From JAFMKE01 sp037624485 (GTDB lineage: Bacteria > Bacteroidota > Bacteroidia > Chitinophagales > UBA8649), in the NCBI GenBank assembly GCA_037624485.1, contig JASJJC010000024.1, positions 17,702 through 81,701 of the forward strand: 64,000 bases of DNA, given 5' to 3'. How positions within the stretch are numbered: the stretch's first letter is position 1; each line of letters begins with the position of its first letter. Below are positions 44,591 to 53,738 of this stretch, one piece after another. The translations under genes and the position numbers were made by a program. The notes beneath the pieces are model-generated. The model searched no databases. It was not told the DNA's origin and worked only from the letters and a program-made list of their open reading frames with translations.

Positions 44591-45021
44591 TGTGAATTTT
44601 GGTTTGGTAAACAAATTAGTTCGTGTACTTTGGACAATAAATATACCTATTAGAAAATGATTTTCCTAAAATTTTTACATTTAAAAAACACGCACCTGAG
44701 GCATTATTGGACAAAACCGCCGATATCTATCGCACTATCAAAAGCTTAACTAAGAAAATGTAAGTCGTAAATTATAGAAGTAAATATTTATCTCTAAAGA
44801 TAAACTTGTGCAAAAATGATCTCAATTTACATTTAAGCTAATATTTGAGTTTTCCATTTTTATCCCAAAGTCCCCAATAAGCGCACGCTTATCCCTTCGC
44901 ATCCATCTTCTAGTCCTCATCAAATGAGGAGAAATTGATGGCGCACTTTTCAATTCAAATGATCGCGACGCTATTGGACTGTTTGACATTTACTTAACTT
45001 TTTAGTAGGCTTACGATATAA
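44591..45021. other. Intergenic stretch with palindromes, no gene recognised
   Basis: The 431 bp between the blue-copper gene and the symporter gene hold no supported coding region. Two perfect hairpins are visible: ATAAGCG-CA-CGCTTAT at 44877-44892 and TCCTCAT-CAA-ATGAGGA at 44914-44930, the latter enclosed by a further CCATC/GATGG pair. They lie 90-145 bp beyond the symporter stop and may terminate the glucan operon or stabilise its 3' end. A possible -7 element for the downstream gene (TATATTTA on the minus strand, near 44640) is seen but unconvincing. Confidence 0.5.
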
Positions 45022-46461
45022 TCATGCGTTCATTTCTCCTTTCATCTTTTTTCGCTCTGCCAGTTGTTTGGAAACTTCTTGCGCTTTTTCTTCAGTGATG
45101 TCATAACCTTTCATGATAAGTATAGCTGCAATAACACCCGCTATCGGTAAGAGTGTATAAAATAATCGCATACCTGTAACCGCTGAAGATGTAACATTCT
45201 CTGCATCAAACCCCACTAGCCATAGAATAAAACCTCCTAGGAGAGCGGCAACACCAAAGCCCATTTTAACCATCCACCAATACACAGCACCTAGAACACC
45301 TTCTCTTCTCTTGCCTGTTTTTAGCTCATCTAAATCGCAAACGTCTGCAGTCATTGACATCATTATTACGAAAAGACTTCCAATACCAAATGAGTGAAAA
45401 GGCAGGGCGTAAAGAAATAAAAATGGTTTCCCTGGTACAAATAAAAACCAAAAGAGTATATACCCAATTATTGATATCGATTGCGCAATAATAAATGTTT
45501 TCTTTTTCCCCAACTTTTTCGATGCCCAAGTCGTAAGTGGGATAACTAAAAATGTAGTAACAACAGCTCCAAGAGAACCGTGAATAGCTGGCCAAAAGCC
45601 AGCACTTCCGGGGTCGCTGTTAAACATGTAATGAACAATAATTAGGAAGGTAAAAGATGCGATAACATTAAATGAATTAAATATCAAGAATGTTGCAAAT
45701 GCAATCCTACGAAACTGAACAATTTTGAACGCTTCAAATGCAGTTTTAAAAATATTCACAAAGCTTTTCCCTATATATGTAGCAGTTATTGGCAAAAAAT
45801 CAGCCCTATCTTCAGTAGATTTACTCTTTATAAATAATGCAGGAATAAGGGCGAAAATAGTGCAAGGAATCGCCACCCATATCGACAGTTCTCTGACTCC
45901 CGATTCAGCGCCACCGGGAAACCATGATGGATCATATAAGATCACCCAAAACCAAGGTGCAATAACCCAAGCCCACTGTCCAATCCATTGAGCGACTCCC
46001 ATGATATTTGTTCGCTCGTGGAAATCTTCACTCATCTCATAGCCCATGGCCACGTATGGCACACTAAATATAGTGAGCCCCAGATAAAAGACAAAAGACC
46101 ACAAAATGAAATACCAGAAATTATAAATTAATCCATTGCTCTCATAGAGTTGCCACATGGCAATAAAGGAGAGTCCCATTATTAAAGAGCCTACAAATAC
46201 ATATTGTCTGCGTCGGCCCCATTTAGACTTTGTATTATCGGAAATGAATCCCATTATAGGATCTGTTATTGCATCAAATATTCTAGGAGCAAATTGAATA
46301 ATCCCCCAGAGCAACGCGGCAAAGCCTAGATCTTGAACCAAAACAATAACAAATACTCCTAGGGATGCAGGAAACATCTGATTGGCAAGCATTCCGAATC
46401 CAAAGGCTATTTTTTGTGTAAATGGAACTTTTGTGAGAGTGGTAGTTGAATGGTTACTCAT
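45022..46461 (-). CDS. GPH-type sugar:cation symporter (MFS)
   Basis: A 479-residue, 12-segment membrane protein of the glycoside-pentoside-hexuronide:cation symporter family. The family motif is in the N-terminal half: 'DAITDPIMGFISDNTKSKWGRRR' (about 61-83), and the first segment reads 'QKIAFGFGMLANQMFPA'. A central loop (about 205-235) separates the two halves. The C-terminal tail is charged. It should import the oligosaccharides released by the neighbouring glycosidases across the inner membrane, feeding the cytosolic phosphorylase. Its start overlaps the GH30 gene by 8 bp; it is the last gene of the operon. Confidence 0.92.
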   Translation of the reverse strand: MSNHSTTTLTKVPFTQKIAFGFGMLANQMFPASLGVFVIVLVQDLGFAALLWGIIQFAPRIFDAITDPIMGFISDNTKSKWGRRRQYVFVGSLIMGLSFIAMWQLYESNGLIYNFWYFILWSFVFYLGLTIFSVPYVAMGYEMSEDFHERTNIMGVAQWIGQWAWVIAPWFWVILYDPSWFPGGAESGVRELSIWVAIPCTIFALIPALFIKSKSTEDRADFLPITATYIGKSFVNIFKTAFEAFKIVQFRRIAFATFLIFNSFNVIASFTFLIIVHYMFNSDPGSAGFWPAIHGSLGAVVTTFLVIPLTTWASKKLGKKKTFIIAQSISIIGYILFWFLFVPGKPFLFLYALPFHSFGIGSLFVIMMSMTADVCDLDELKTGKRREGVLGAVYWWMVKMGFGVAALLGGFILWLVGFDAENVTSSAVTGMRLFYTLLPIAGVIAAILIMKGYDITEEKAQEVSKQLAERKKMKGEMNA

Positions 46462-47974
46462 TTGGCTTAGGGTTTAAAAGTATCGTTTGAATAGCTTTGT
46501 TATTAATTCGAATGGAATAATTAAAACCTTCCATTTTTAACATCAAATCTTTTTTCTCTTCTGACGGGTTAAACAGCACAACGGCTATGGAGCCATCAGG
46601 ATTTTGAGCAGCGGTGATCATTAAATCTTCATCGGTGTTTTCGATGCCTAAAACTTCCGCTCCTGGTCTAATGAACTTACTAAAATGAACCATGGTATAA
46701 TAAATAGGCGTGAAATAAACTTCATCGGCTTCTTGGTCAACAATAACCGGCGCAACGCACCAATTCTTGAACCAATTTGGACCACCTTGACGGTCAAGTA
46801 CCATATTCCAATCCACCCAACCATCCACATGATTGTTTAGACACCCTATAATATCGCGCGCATATCTGTATACCGGGACATATTTTGGGTGCAAGTGTTT
46901 GTCTTCTTCTCTTGCCCAATCCCATCCCCAATCTGTGGCGACCTTACTCCAATACCAAGCATCATCCTTCCAAGCTGGAATTTCTGAATCCACGCATGCT
47001 TCCGTTTGAATCAAATACTTGTTTGGTGCTTTTCGATGCGCATATTGCAATTCTTCTGGAAAATAATCGTAGGTACTTTCGTACCAATGTATGGCCGTGC
47101 CATCATAGTACTTCGCAGAGTGCTCATCTTGATACATGACATCCACCCATTCCTTGATTCCAGCTCGATTTTGATCGTAACCAAGTATTACAGACTCTCC
47201 AAAGCCATCTTTTTCCAATTGCGGACCCAAATAGTTTTGAACGAAATCAGTCATCTCATCTGGAGAGTAGTGCATGCTTTCCCAATTATCTCCATTTCCA
47301 TGTGGCTCATTCTCAACCGTATAACCCCACAAATCAATTCCTTCTTTTTGATAAGCTCGATGATACTTTGAAAAAAAGAGCGCCCAGGTGTCGTAATATT
47401 CGGGAAGTAATTTACCCCCGACCCATCCCTTATTGTCTTTCATCCAAGGCGGCGCCGTCCAAGGAGATGCAAACAACTTGAATCCTTCCTCAGAACTCGC
47501 CATAGCTGCTTTGATCATTGGAATCAAATCGGCTTGATCTTCTTCAATTGAAAAATGCTCAAGTGTTTTATCATCTTCAATAGGGGCATAAGAATATTGA
47601 TTCAACGAAAAGTCACATGAATTCATATGAGTTCTACAAAGTGAATAGTTTGCTCCTTCTTCACTAAAATAAGCATCTATAATTTTTTGACTATTTTCCT
47701 CACTTAGCTGATTCAATAAGTAAGCAGAAGATTCTGTAAATGCGCCTCCAAAACCCGTGATTGTTTGAAATTTGATCGCTTTATTAATGCGAACTACAAG
47801 CATTGAATCAGTTTTTTCAAATTCATCCATTTTGGTTAAAGCATTGCCTGCAGCAGAAGTTTCATAAACTTCTACCGACCATAATTTTTCTTCTTGGTCA
47901 TTCTGATTAATCTGCATATTACAAGATTGACTCCCCATTAATAGCAACAAAATATAGCAATAGATTTTTTTCAT
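46454..47974 (-). CDS. GH30 glycoside hydrolase lipoprotein (putative beta-1,6-glucanase)
   Basis: About 506 residues from the ATG at 47974, which overlaps the GH17 stop by 4 bp and gives a lipoprotein signal ('LLLMGSQSC'); a start at 48034 would overlap by 64 bp and bury the signal. The TIM barrel carries both catalytic glutamates: acid/base E223 in 'YTVENEPHGN' and nucleophile E325 in 'IQTEACVD'. Other GH30 hallmarks are 'GFGGAFTESSA' and 'FASPWTAPPWMK'. A C-terminal beta domain follows ('GSIAVVLFNPSEEKKDLML'). Given a beta-1,3-glucan locus, beta-1,6-glucanase (removing laminarin side branches) is the most likely activity; beta-glucosidase is possible. Surface or periplasmic lipoprotein. 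Confidence 0.9.
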   Translation of the reverse strand: MKKIYCYILLLLMGSQSCNMQINQNDQEEKLWSVEVYETSAAGNALTKMDEFEKTDSMLVVRINKAIKFQTITGFGGAFTESSAYLLNQLSEENSQKIIDAYFSEEGANYSLCRTHMNSCDFSLNQYSYAPIEDDKTLEHFSIEEDQADLIPMIKAAMASSEEGFKLFASPWTAPPWMKDNKGWVGGKLLPEYYDTWALFFSKYHRAYQKEGIDLWGYTVENEPHGNGDNWESMHYSPDEMTDFVQNYLGPQLEKDGFGESVILGYDQNRAGIKEWVDVMYQDEHSAKYYDGTAIHWYESTYDYFPEELQYAHRKAPNKYLIQTEACVDSEIPAWKDDAWYWSKVATDWGWDWAREEDKHLHPKYVPVYRYARDIIGCLNNHVDGWVDWNMVLDRQGGPNWFKNWCVAPVIVDQEADEVYFTPIYYTMVHFSKFIRPGAEVLGIENTDEDLMITAAQNPDGSIAVVLFNPSEEKKDLMLKMEGFNYSIRINNKAIQTILLNPKPNE

Positions 47975-49314
47975 AGAGCTTGATATTCTGGTATTAATAT
48001 TTCTTTTACTGGTGGTAATTGAACATCCTTCCATAAACTATCCTTATTTCCGTTAAAGGTTTTAATTAAAGCAACTCCATCTCTACTTAGTCCTTTGAAT
48101 ACCCCTTTATCAAAAGAATCCCACAATACGTATTTGACCTGTCCTTGCACATTAAATAATCCAAAATGATTTTCAGAACCTCCAGGATTATCTGCATCCT
48201 TCCAAGGCTCATCAAAAGCCTCAAAGTAGAAACATTTAATTTGCTCCACGCTTGTCCATTCTCTCATCAGGTCATGATATTTGGCTTGCTTGTACTCATC
48301 ACAAGCCAAGGATCCTTGATGACCATAAAAATCTTCTGAATAACTTGCCCAACCTGTCTCTCCAACATGAATTGGTTTATCTACGCCCAATGAATGCATA
48401 TAGCTTTTGACTGCATAATATTGACTTTTGGCATACTCAACCGAGCGGACCATAGCTGCATCAATTTTTTCTTGATCAGACAGATTGTGTTCATCGTAAA
48501 GCGTCCCCCAAAATACAGGATTATAATGCGTGTCATGCATAGAATACGTATGCATAGAGATATAATCAACAGCATGAACAAGCTCATTGAGTTCTTCCAC
48601 CCTATACTGCGCATCGCCCCCACCCCAAGATGCAAAATTATCTGAGCTAGTGATCCATAAATCCTTCGGTAGTTTATTTTGTTTTTTGAGGTCCTGCAAA
48701 TGGTTGACCCATTTGAGTATTACTTTGGGATAAACATAATATTCAGTTGCCCACTTTACCATCGCTTCATTTCCAACAGAAATAATTTTTATAATATCAG
48801 GATGTTCGACAGCTAGCCGAACTGCTCTTTCAATTTCAATTGCATTCCTTTCGCTTTCCTCTTCGTGAATAGGCTTCAAACCTGTCCAAGCATTTTTACA
48901 GTCAATCCATGCACCGAGCATCACGTACATTTCAAATTTTTCGTCTTCAATTTTCAATTCTTCAATTGCTTCGATGGTATTTACCGCGTGCTGCATATGA
49001 ACGTTATATGTTCGTATCACTTTAACCCCTATTGCTGCAAGAATCTTCAAATCCTCTTTTAACTGCGCGATAGTAGGCTGCGCGCTCCTTGTGTCTTTTC
49101 GATAACCCCCGTATGAGATTGCCTTATAATCCGGGTTGGCAAGAATAGCTGCTGCTGTCACTTTTTTCATTCCATCTTCTTTTTTAACGTTAAAATCGCA
49201 CGAATTTAAACTCAGCATTAAAAACATTATAAACAAGTTTCCACTGATTCCTATTAATGAGCTAGTCGATATTATTTGATCGGACTTTGCTTTTTTTTGT
49301 CTTCTGTCATTCAT
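47971..49314 (-). CDS. GH17 glycoside hydrolase lipoprotein (putative beta-1,3-glucanase)
   Basis: A 447-residue lipoprotein with lipobox cysteine C39 ('LSLNSCDF') after a long basic N-terminus. The TIM barrel shows the GH17 catalytic pair: acid/base E183 in 'ISVGNEAMVKW' and nucleophile E319 in 'HVGETGWASY'. 'AISYGGYRKDTRS' opens the barrel and 'KCFYFEAFDEPWK' closes the active-site strand. GH17 enzymes cut or transfer beta-1,3-glucans, so it should degrade laminarin-type oligosaccharides at the cell envelope. It is coupled by a 4-bp overlap to GH30, and starts 19 bp after the phosphorylase gene. Confidence 0.9.
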   Translation of the reverse strand: MNDRRQKKAKSDQIISTSSLIGISGNLFIMFLMLSLNSCDFNVKKEDGMKKVTAAAILANPDYKAISYGGYRKDTRSAQPTIAQLKEDLKILAAIGVKVIRTYNVHMQHAVNTIEAIEELKIEDEKFEMYVMLGAWIDCKNAWTGLKPIHEEESERNAIEIERAVRLAVEHPDIIKIISVGNEAMVKWATEYYVYPKVILKWVNHLQDLKKQNKLPKDLWITSSDNFASWGGGDAQYRVEELNELVHAVDYISMHTYSMHDTHYNPVFWGTLYDEHNLSDQEKIDAAMVRSVEYAKSQYYAVKSYMHSLGVDKPIHVGETGWASYSEDFYGHQGSLACDEYKQAKYHDLMREWTSVEQIKCFYFEAFDEPWKDADNPGGSENHFGLFNVQGQVKYVLWDSFDKGVFKGLSRDGVALIKTFNGNKDSLWKDVQLPPVKEILIPEYQAL

Positions 49315-49333
49315 CGCGCAGCTTAAGTTGACT

Positions 49334-52300
49334 TCACCTTAAAACCTCATTCTTTATCTCAACGATAATTTGTGTAATTTCTCCTTTGCGTCTAAAAACC
49401 TTTAGGCTTGTTTCTATATCCAAATTTAAGGCTGCATAATCCTTAGACTCTCCTTTGCTGACAACCGTGATTTTATCGGCAGTGGATACTTTATAAACCA
49501 CTGGTATCTGACAATAGGTAAATGCCAAGGTATTATCTGCCAAATCTATTTGCTGTGCTTTGCCGTGAACATCAATATATTTGAAAGTCCCTGGTTGAAG
49601 CAGAAACTCTTCTCTACGCAACAAGCGAGGATTAAAATACAGTTTCCCCTGTTTTGCATAAACACCTAATTCTCCCCAATGCGCTAGTATATCTTCTTTT
49701 ACTTGTCCGGTCATCCCAGGCTGCTGAGCTCCTCGACCCGCTGGAGTATGCGAGTATGGGTCAGTTGGAAATGCCCCGTATAGCTGTGGCGACTTGTGCA
49801 CGCCAATACCGGCTTGGATTTCATAATAATGCTCGAGCAGCTTACCTATAGTTTCATGATCCTCGTTTTGCTCTATAGCCTGCAAACTGCACTCTTGTGC
49901 AGCGAGAAGTAATTTGGACACCATGTGCCAATAAATTGATCCGAGCCCTTCAAATCCAAAAAATGTACCTGATCGCCCAGTAAAGGCTTTATGATTAAAA
50001 ACATCTTCAAAAATTGTGAGAATAGTTTCCATTTCGGAATTTGCTAGAACGCTCCATTCAGGGTTTTTTATTTCATTAATTGCCAACTTCAAATCTTCAA
50101 CAAATCCAAAATCACCATTAAAATGGTATTGCCCTTGAACATCTTTTTCGATAATGCTTCTGTCATTAGCCTCAAGCATTTCCTGAAACAATTGAGATGA
50201 GTCCACTGCATTTTTTGGAATTCTATTTTTATTTAAAAAACCTTTTAAATTTTTATTGGGATACAAGATGTAGCTATATTGATCTTCTCTAAATAAAACA
50301 CTCTTCTTTAATGCGTCTAAGACCTCCAGACACTCTTTCGGCTGCAGATATTTTGCACTTAGCACAGCAGCCTGCCCCTCTAACATTTCACTTAAGTGGG
50401 CAATTGAAACTTCATTGTTTTTTCGAGTCATTAGATTGTAAGCGTGAAACATGCCATCTTCTCGTCTATTTGCTTCTATACTATGTTGGATAAAGGCTAA
50501 ACTAATCCGCGTAAAGTTTTTCAGTCCCGCAACAGATATACTCCGCTTCTTCCCCCAAAATCCCTGACTATACACATGGCTTCGAAAATCTGATGCAGTT
50601 TCTCCGAAGCTATCTAAAAGAGCCCCTCTATCCTTATCCGAAATCTTTTGCTCTAAGCGCGCTTCATTATCTAGTAAGGTTTTTCTAACCCCTTTGTAAA
50701 AATCCATTAGTTCGCTGGAAATTTTCACATTTTCCTTAGCTGTTTTTTCTAAAAGATCTTGGAAAAACAAAAGGAATCTGTGCAGATAATAAAGGGTCAC
50801 CATAGATACCCCATTTCCAACAAGAGCATTATTCGCATCATTCCATTCTGGCCGCTGGGTATTCATCCAAATACCACCCTGCGGAATGAAGTTGGATAAT
50901 TTTGCCAAAACAGTGGCTAATATTTTTTCGATAAAATTGACTCGATAAATCTCATTTTTTTCATCTGTAAGTAAAGCGCCATCCGATCCAAACTCACTTC
51001 TTCTATCCCGGATCTGTTGATCTAAATCATGGTCAAAATCAATCGTGTCTTTGGGGTTTTGAATAATATCGCTGTATGGCTTGATTCTATAGGGCACATT
51101 GGCATAAACAAATATTTCTTGGTCCAAATAAGTATCCAATTTACCGGGCATTCGATCTTGCATAAACTCCAAGAACTTCAATAAATATATGATTTGATGA
51201 TCGCCCCAGTAGCCAATGTATGACCAAGGATCATCCGGCTCAATAGTTTCCCAATCGAAGCCATCCTTTGTCACTCGGTATGGATTGTATCCATCAAAGG
51301 TAGTAGCGTTCAAGAACTTAAAAATCATCCCTTCCATGAAAGACGGATAGGCATGAGCGAGTGCTTCCCAATTTTGAAAAATATCTCTCCAATTACCTTC
51401 GTAATCTAAAATTTTTGCACCGGTTTGCTCATTTTGCGTATTGATGGAAAACTTATTCCAAGGTCGACTTGGATCTCCATGTCTTCTACTAAATTTGAGG
51501 GGTAAATATTCAGCAACAATTCGGGTAAGGTTAATACTTTTTGACTGTTTGGTAAGTTCCTTCAATTCAAAAAGATCAAAGTGCTCCGGTAATTCTTGAA
51601 TCAGCTTGTTTTGTGTTGTGAAAACTTGCTTATTTGCATACTCTACAAAAAGGCTAAAGTCTTCCTTTTCTATTTGATAGTTAAAATCGAAAATTCCACC
51701 ACGCATGATATTAAACAAAACATTTGAAAAGTGGCGTGCATCATTGAGTGAATCTGTAGTTTGTTGAATACCGTCTGCAGAAGCATTTAACTCAATCAAT
51801 TTTTGTGTTCCTGCATGGATGTTCTTGTCTATTTTACTCCAAAGCGATTGATCTTGGTTAATTGTTTCAATCAAGCGAATAACATTAGATTGACTTTGAT
51901 TGACATTTGCAATAAAGTTCCATGAACTACTTTCTTGGGCAGCCAGCTCTATATTATTGACAAGGAAATATGCTCCTTTTTCACCTTTGATATCGATTTC
52001 TTCGTTCAATTTTTCGCCCTTTCTAAAAGCATCCAATTGAAGAGAGGAAAGTAAATATTTACTATTCGGTAAACCAGAACTCCAAACCACATTCGCTTTA
52101 AGTGCCTCCCTAGGTTCTGCCTTATCTACAATCATTGCACTAAGGGCATACATTGCCAGGCCACTTTCAGCATCAAGTTCATTTCGTTTATATGCATCAA
52201 CTAAATTGCTCGCCCGATTTTGCAACTCACTACCTACTCCTTGTGGTAAAATATTTTGTACTCCATCCAAAAGTTCTATGCTGCAGGGTAAGTCAGCTAA

Positions 52301-52780
52301 ATTTTCTATTGTGGAAGTCTTTACAAACCCAAATTCAGCTGAAGAGCTCCATCTGTATCGGAAACATAAATCTAGGTCATGATTGATCTCTTCAAAAATA
52401 ATAGCATTGCCGTAAACACTTTTATACAAATTATTCGTACATCTAAATGACCTGCCATTCCGAATCGAAAATGGCTCCCATGTATCGACCTCATCTTTGA
52501 GAACTTTGACTATAGTTTTGCTTCCCGTTTCTTCTGAGGACTCTGTTATTTTATCAACTGTATAATAAGGAAATAAGGCATTTTCTGCATCTTTCCTGCC
52601 CGCACTAATTCCTCCGTTACTCGCAATAAACAACCAATGATTGCCAGGACTCACAATACTCATAAAAAAAGGAGACATTTGGTCAACATTTTCAATTTTA
52701 AAAAATGTCATTCCTTGAATATCTACAGACTTAATGGCGGTTTCTTTTATCATAGCTTCTTTTGTACTCGCAGTAATCAT
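49334..52780 (-). CDS. Large cytosolic glucoside phosphorylase-like enzyme (GH94/GH149/GH161 type)
   Basis: An 1148-residue protein without a signal peptide, so cytosolic. The organisation fits the GH94/GH149/GH161 phosphorylases: an N-terminal beta-sandwich (about 25-300, 'NHWLFIASNGGISAGRKDAENALFPYY'), a helical linker, an (alpha/alpha)6 barrel (about 470-1000) and a C-terminal beta part. In the barrel, 'PEWNDANNALVG' (Asp about 648) lies where GH94 enzymes have their catalytic aspartate ('WNDxxN'), and 'GYWGDHQ' (about 523-529) marks the phosphate and substrate side. The length of over 1100 residues favours GH149 or GH161, which phosphorolyse beta-1,3-glucans to glucose 1-phosphate. I cannot decide between these families. 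In the operon it would process imported laminari-oligosaccharides with energy saved. Confidence 0.72.
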   Translation of the reverse strand: MITASTKEAMIKETAIKSVDIQGMTFFKIENVDQMSPFFMSIVSPGNHWLFIASNGGISAGRKDAENALFPYYTVDKITESSEETGSKTIVKVLKDEVDTWEPFSIRNGRSFRCTNNLYKSVYGNAIIFEEINHDLDLCFRYRWSSSAEFGFVKTSTIENLADLPCSIELLDGVQNILPQGVGSELQNRASNLVDAYKRNELDAESGLAMYALSAMIVDKAEPREALKANVVWSSGLPNSKYLLSSLQLDAFRKGEKLNEEIDIKGEKGAYFLVNNIELAAQESSSWNFIANVNQSQSNVIRLIETINQDQSLWSKIDKNIHAGTQKLIELNASADGIQQTTDSLNDARHFSNVLFNIMRGGIFDFNYQIEKEDFSLFVEYANKQVFTTQNKLIQELPEHFDLFELKELTKQSKSINLTRIVAEYLPLKFSRRHGDPSRPWNKFSINTQNEQTGAKILDYEGNWRDIFQNWEALAHAYPSFMEGMIFKFLNATTFDGYNPYRVTKDGFDWETIEPDDPWSYIGYWGDHQIIYLLKFLEFMQDRMPGKLDTYLDQEIFVYANVPYRIKPYSDIIQNPKDTIDFDHDLDQQIRDRRSEFGSDGALLTDEKNEIYRVNFIEKILATVLAKLSNFIPQGGIWMNTQRPEWNDANNALVGNGVSMVTLYYLHRFLLFFQDLLEKTAKENVKISSELMDFYKGVRKTLLDNEARLEQKISDKDRGALLDSFGETASDFRSHVYSQGFWGKKRSISVAGLKNFTRISLAFIQHSIEANRREDGMFHAYNLMTRKNNEVSIAHLSEMLEGQAAVLSAKYLQPKECLEVLDALKKSVLFREDQYSYILYPNKNLKGFLNKNRIPKNAVDSSQLFQEMLEANDRSIIEKDVQGQYHFNGDFGFVEDLKLAINEIKNPEWSVLANSEMETILTIFEDVFNHKAFTGRSGTFFGFEGLGSIYWHMVSKLLLAAQECSLQAIEQNEDHETIGKLLEHYYEIQAGIGVHKSPQLYGAFPTDPYSHTPAGRGAQQPGMTGQVKEDILAHWGELGVYAKQGKLYFNPRLLRREEFLLQPGTFKYIDVHGKAQQIDLADNTLAFTYCQIPVVYKVSTADKITVVSKGESKDYAALNLDIETSLKVFRRKGEITQIIVEIKNEVLR

Positions 52781-52868
52781 AATTAAATAGTCGTTTGCAT
52801 AGGATACTCAAAGCAAAAGATGCATCTATGCACTATTTATGTTCTAGATGGATATTATAAAATGCTAG

Positions 52869-53717
52869 CTATATTTCTTTATAGACTCTAACATAATCGA
52901 CTAGCATTCGCTGAGGAAATGGAGTTCCAGTTGTTGGAAAACCAGCAAAACCTCCACCTACGGCAACATTCAGTACCATAAAAAATGAGTTATTGTAGAC
53001 CCATTCTCCTGCAACATCTTCTGCAGTCACTTGATTGTACAAAATATCATCTACAAAAAAATCAATGTAATCTTCGCCCCATTCTATTGCATAAATGTGA
53101 AAATCTGAATCAAAACGATCATTTCCTAAGTTGTAAGCCTCGGTTACTGCTGTTCCGGCAGAGTATCCTGGTCCATGCAAACTTCCGTACATAATACTAG
53201 GTGCCTGCCCACGAGCCTCTAAAATATCAATTTCGCCACATTGAGGCCAACTTACTTCATCAATGTTTGAACCTAACATCCAAAATGCTGGCCAAATACC
53301 TGGTCCAAAAGGAATTTTAATGTTCGCTTCTACACGTCCATATTTAGCAGTAAACAAGCCTTGTGTCTTCACTCTTCCTGAGGTAAACGGCGAACCTCCA
53401 AAAGCTTCATCCATAGCGGTAATCACCAAATTTCCCAGACCATCCAGCGAGACGTTGTCAGGAAGATCTCTGTAGGTCTGCAGCTCGGAATTTCCCCAAC
53501 CATCATTGCCAGTCCCTAAGTCATAAGTCCATTTACTTGAATCTGGAAGATCTCCATACTGCCCCACAAACTCATCGCTCCAAATTAAATTATACTCTCT
53601 ATCTAAAAAGTCAGAGGAGCCATCTTTGTCACAAGAAGTAAAACATACTGCGAACATAAAAGCAATGGATGTTGCAAAGATTTGTTTATTGAGTTTAGTT
53701 AAAATTAAATATTTCAT
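52869..53717 (-). CDS. GH16 endo-beta-1,3-glucanase lipoprotein (laminarinase)
   Basis: A 282-residue lipoprotein ('CFTSCDKD', C29). A single GH16 jelly-roll domain fills about 40-282. The catalytic signature is 'GEIDILEARG' with E162 (nucleophile), D164 and E167 (acid/base), the ExDxxE form with one extra residue that is typical of laminarinases. 'WPAFWMLGSNIDEVSWPQCG' and 'IYAIEWGEDYIDFFVDDILY' are further landmarks. No additional binding domain is attached. It should cut internal beta-1,3 bonds of laminarin at the cell surface or in the periplasm. Confidence 0.95.
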   Translation of the reverse strand: MKYLILTKLNKQIFATSIAFMFAVCFTSCDKDGSSDFLDREYNLIWSDEFVGQYGDLPDSSKWTYDLGTGNDGWGNSELQTYRDLPDNVSLDGLGNLVITAMDEAFGGSPFTSGRVKTQGLFTAKYGRVEANIKIPFGPGIWPAFWMLGSNIDEVSWPQCGEIDILEARGQAPSIMYGSLHGPGYSAGTAVTEAYNLGNDRFDSDFHIYAIEWGEDYIDFFVDDILYNQVTAEDVAGEWVYNNSFFMVLNVAVGGGFAGFPTTGTPFPQRMLVDYVRVYKEI

Positions 53718-53738
53718 GTTGCTAATTATTTTAATGTT

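Noticed and set aside
44640..44762. A frame without a start codon ending 'KSLTKKM' before a TAA, possible gene remnant
   Set aside because: Only about 36 codons, no start, no recognisable family, and the frame is not longer than expected by chance in this intergenic stretch.
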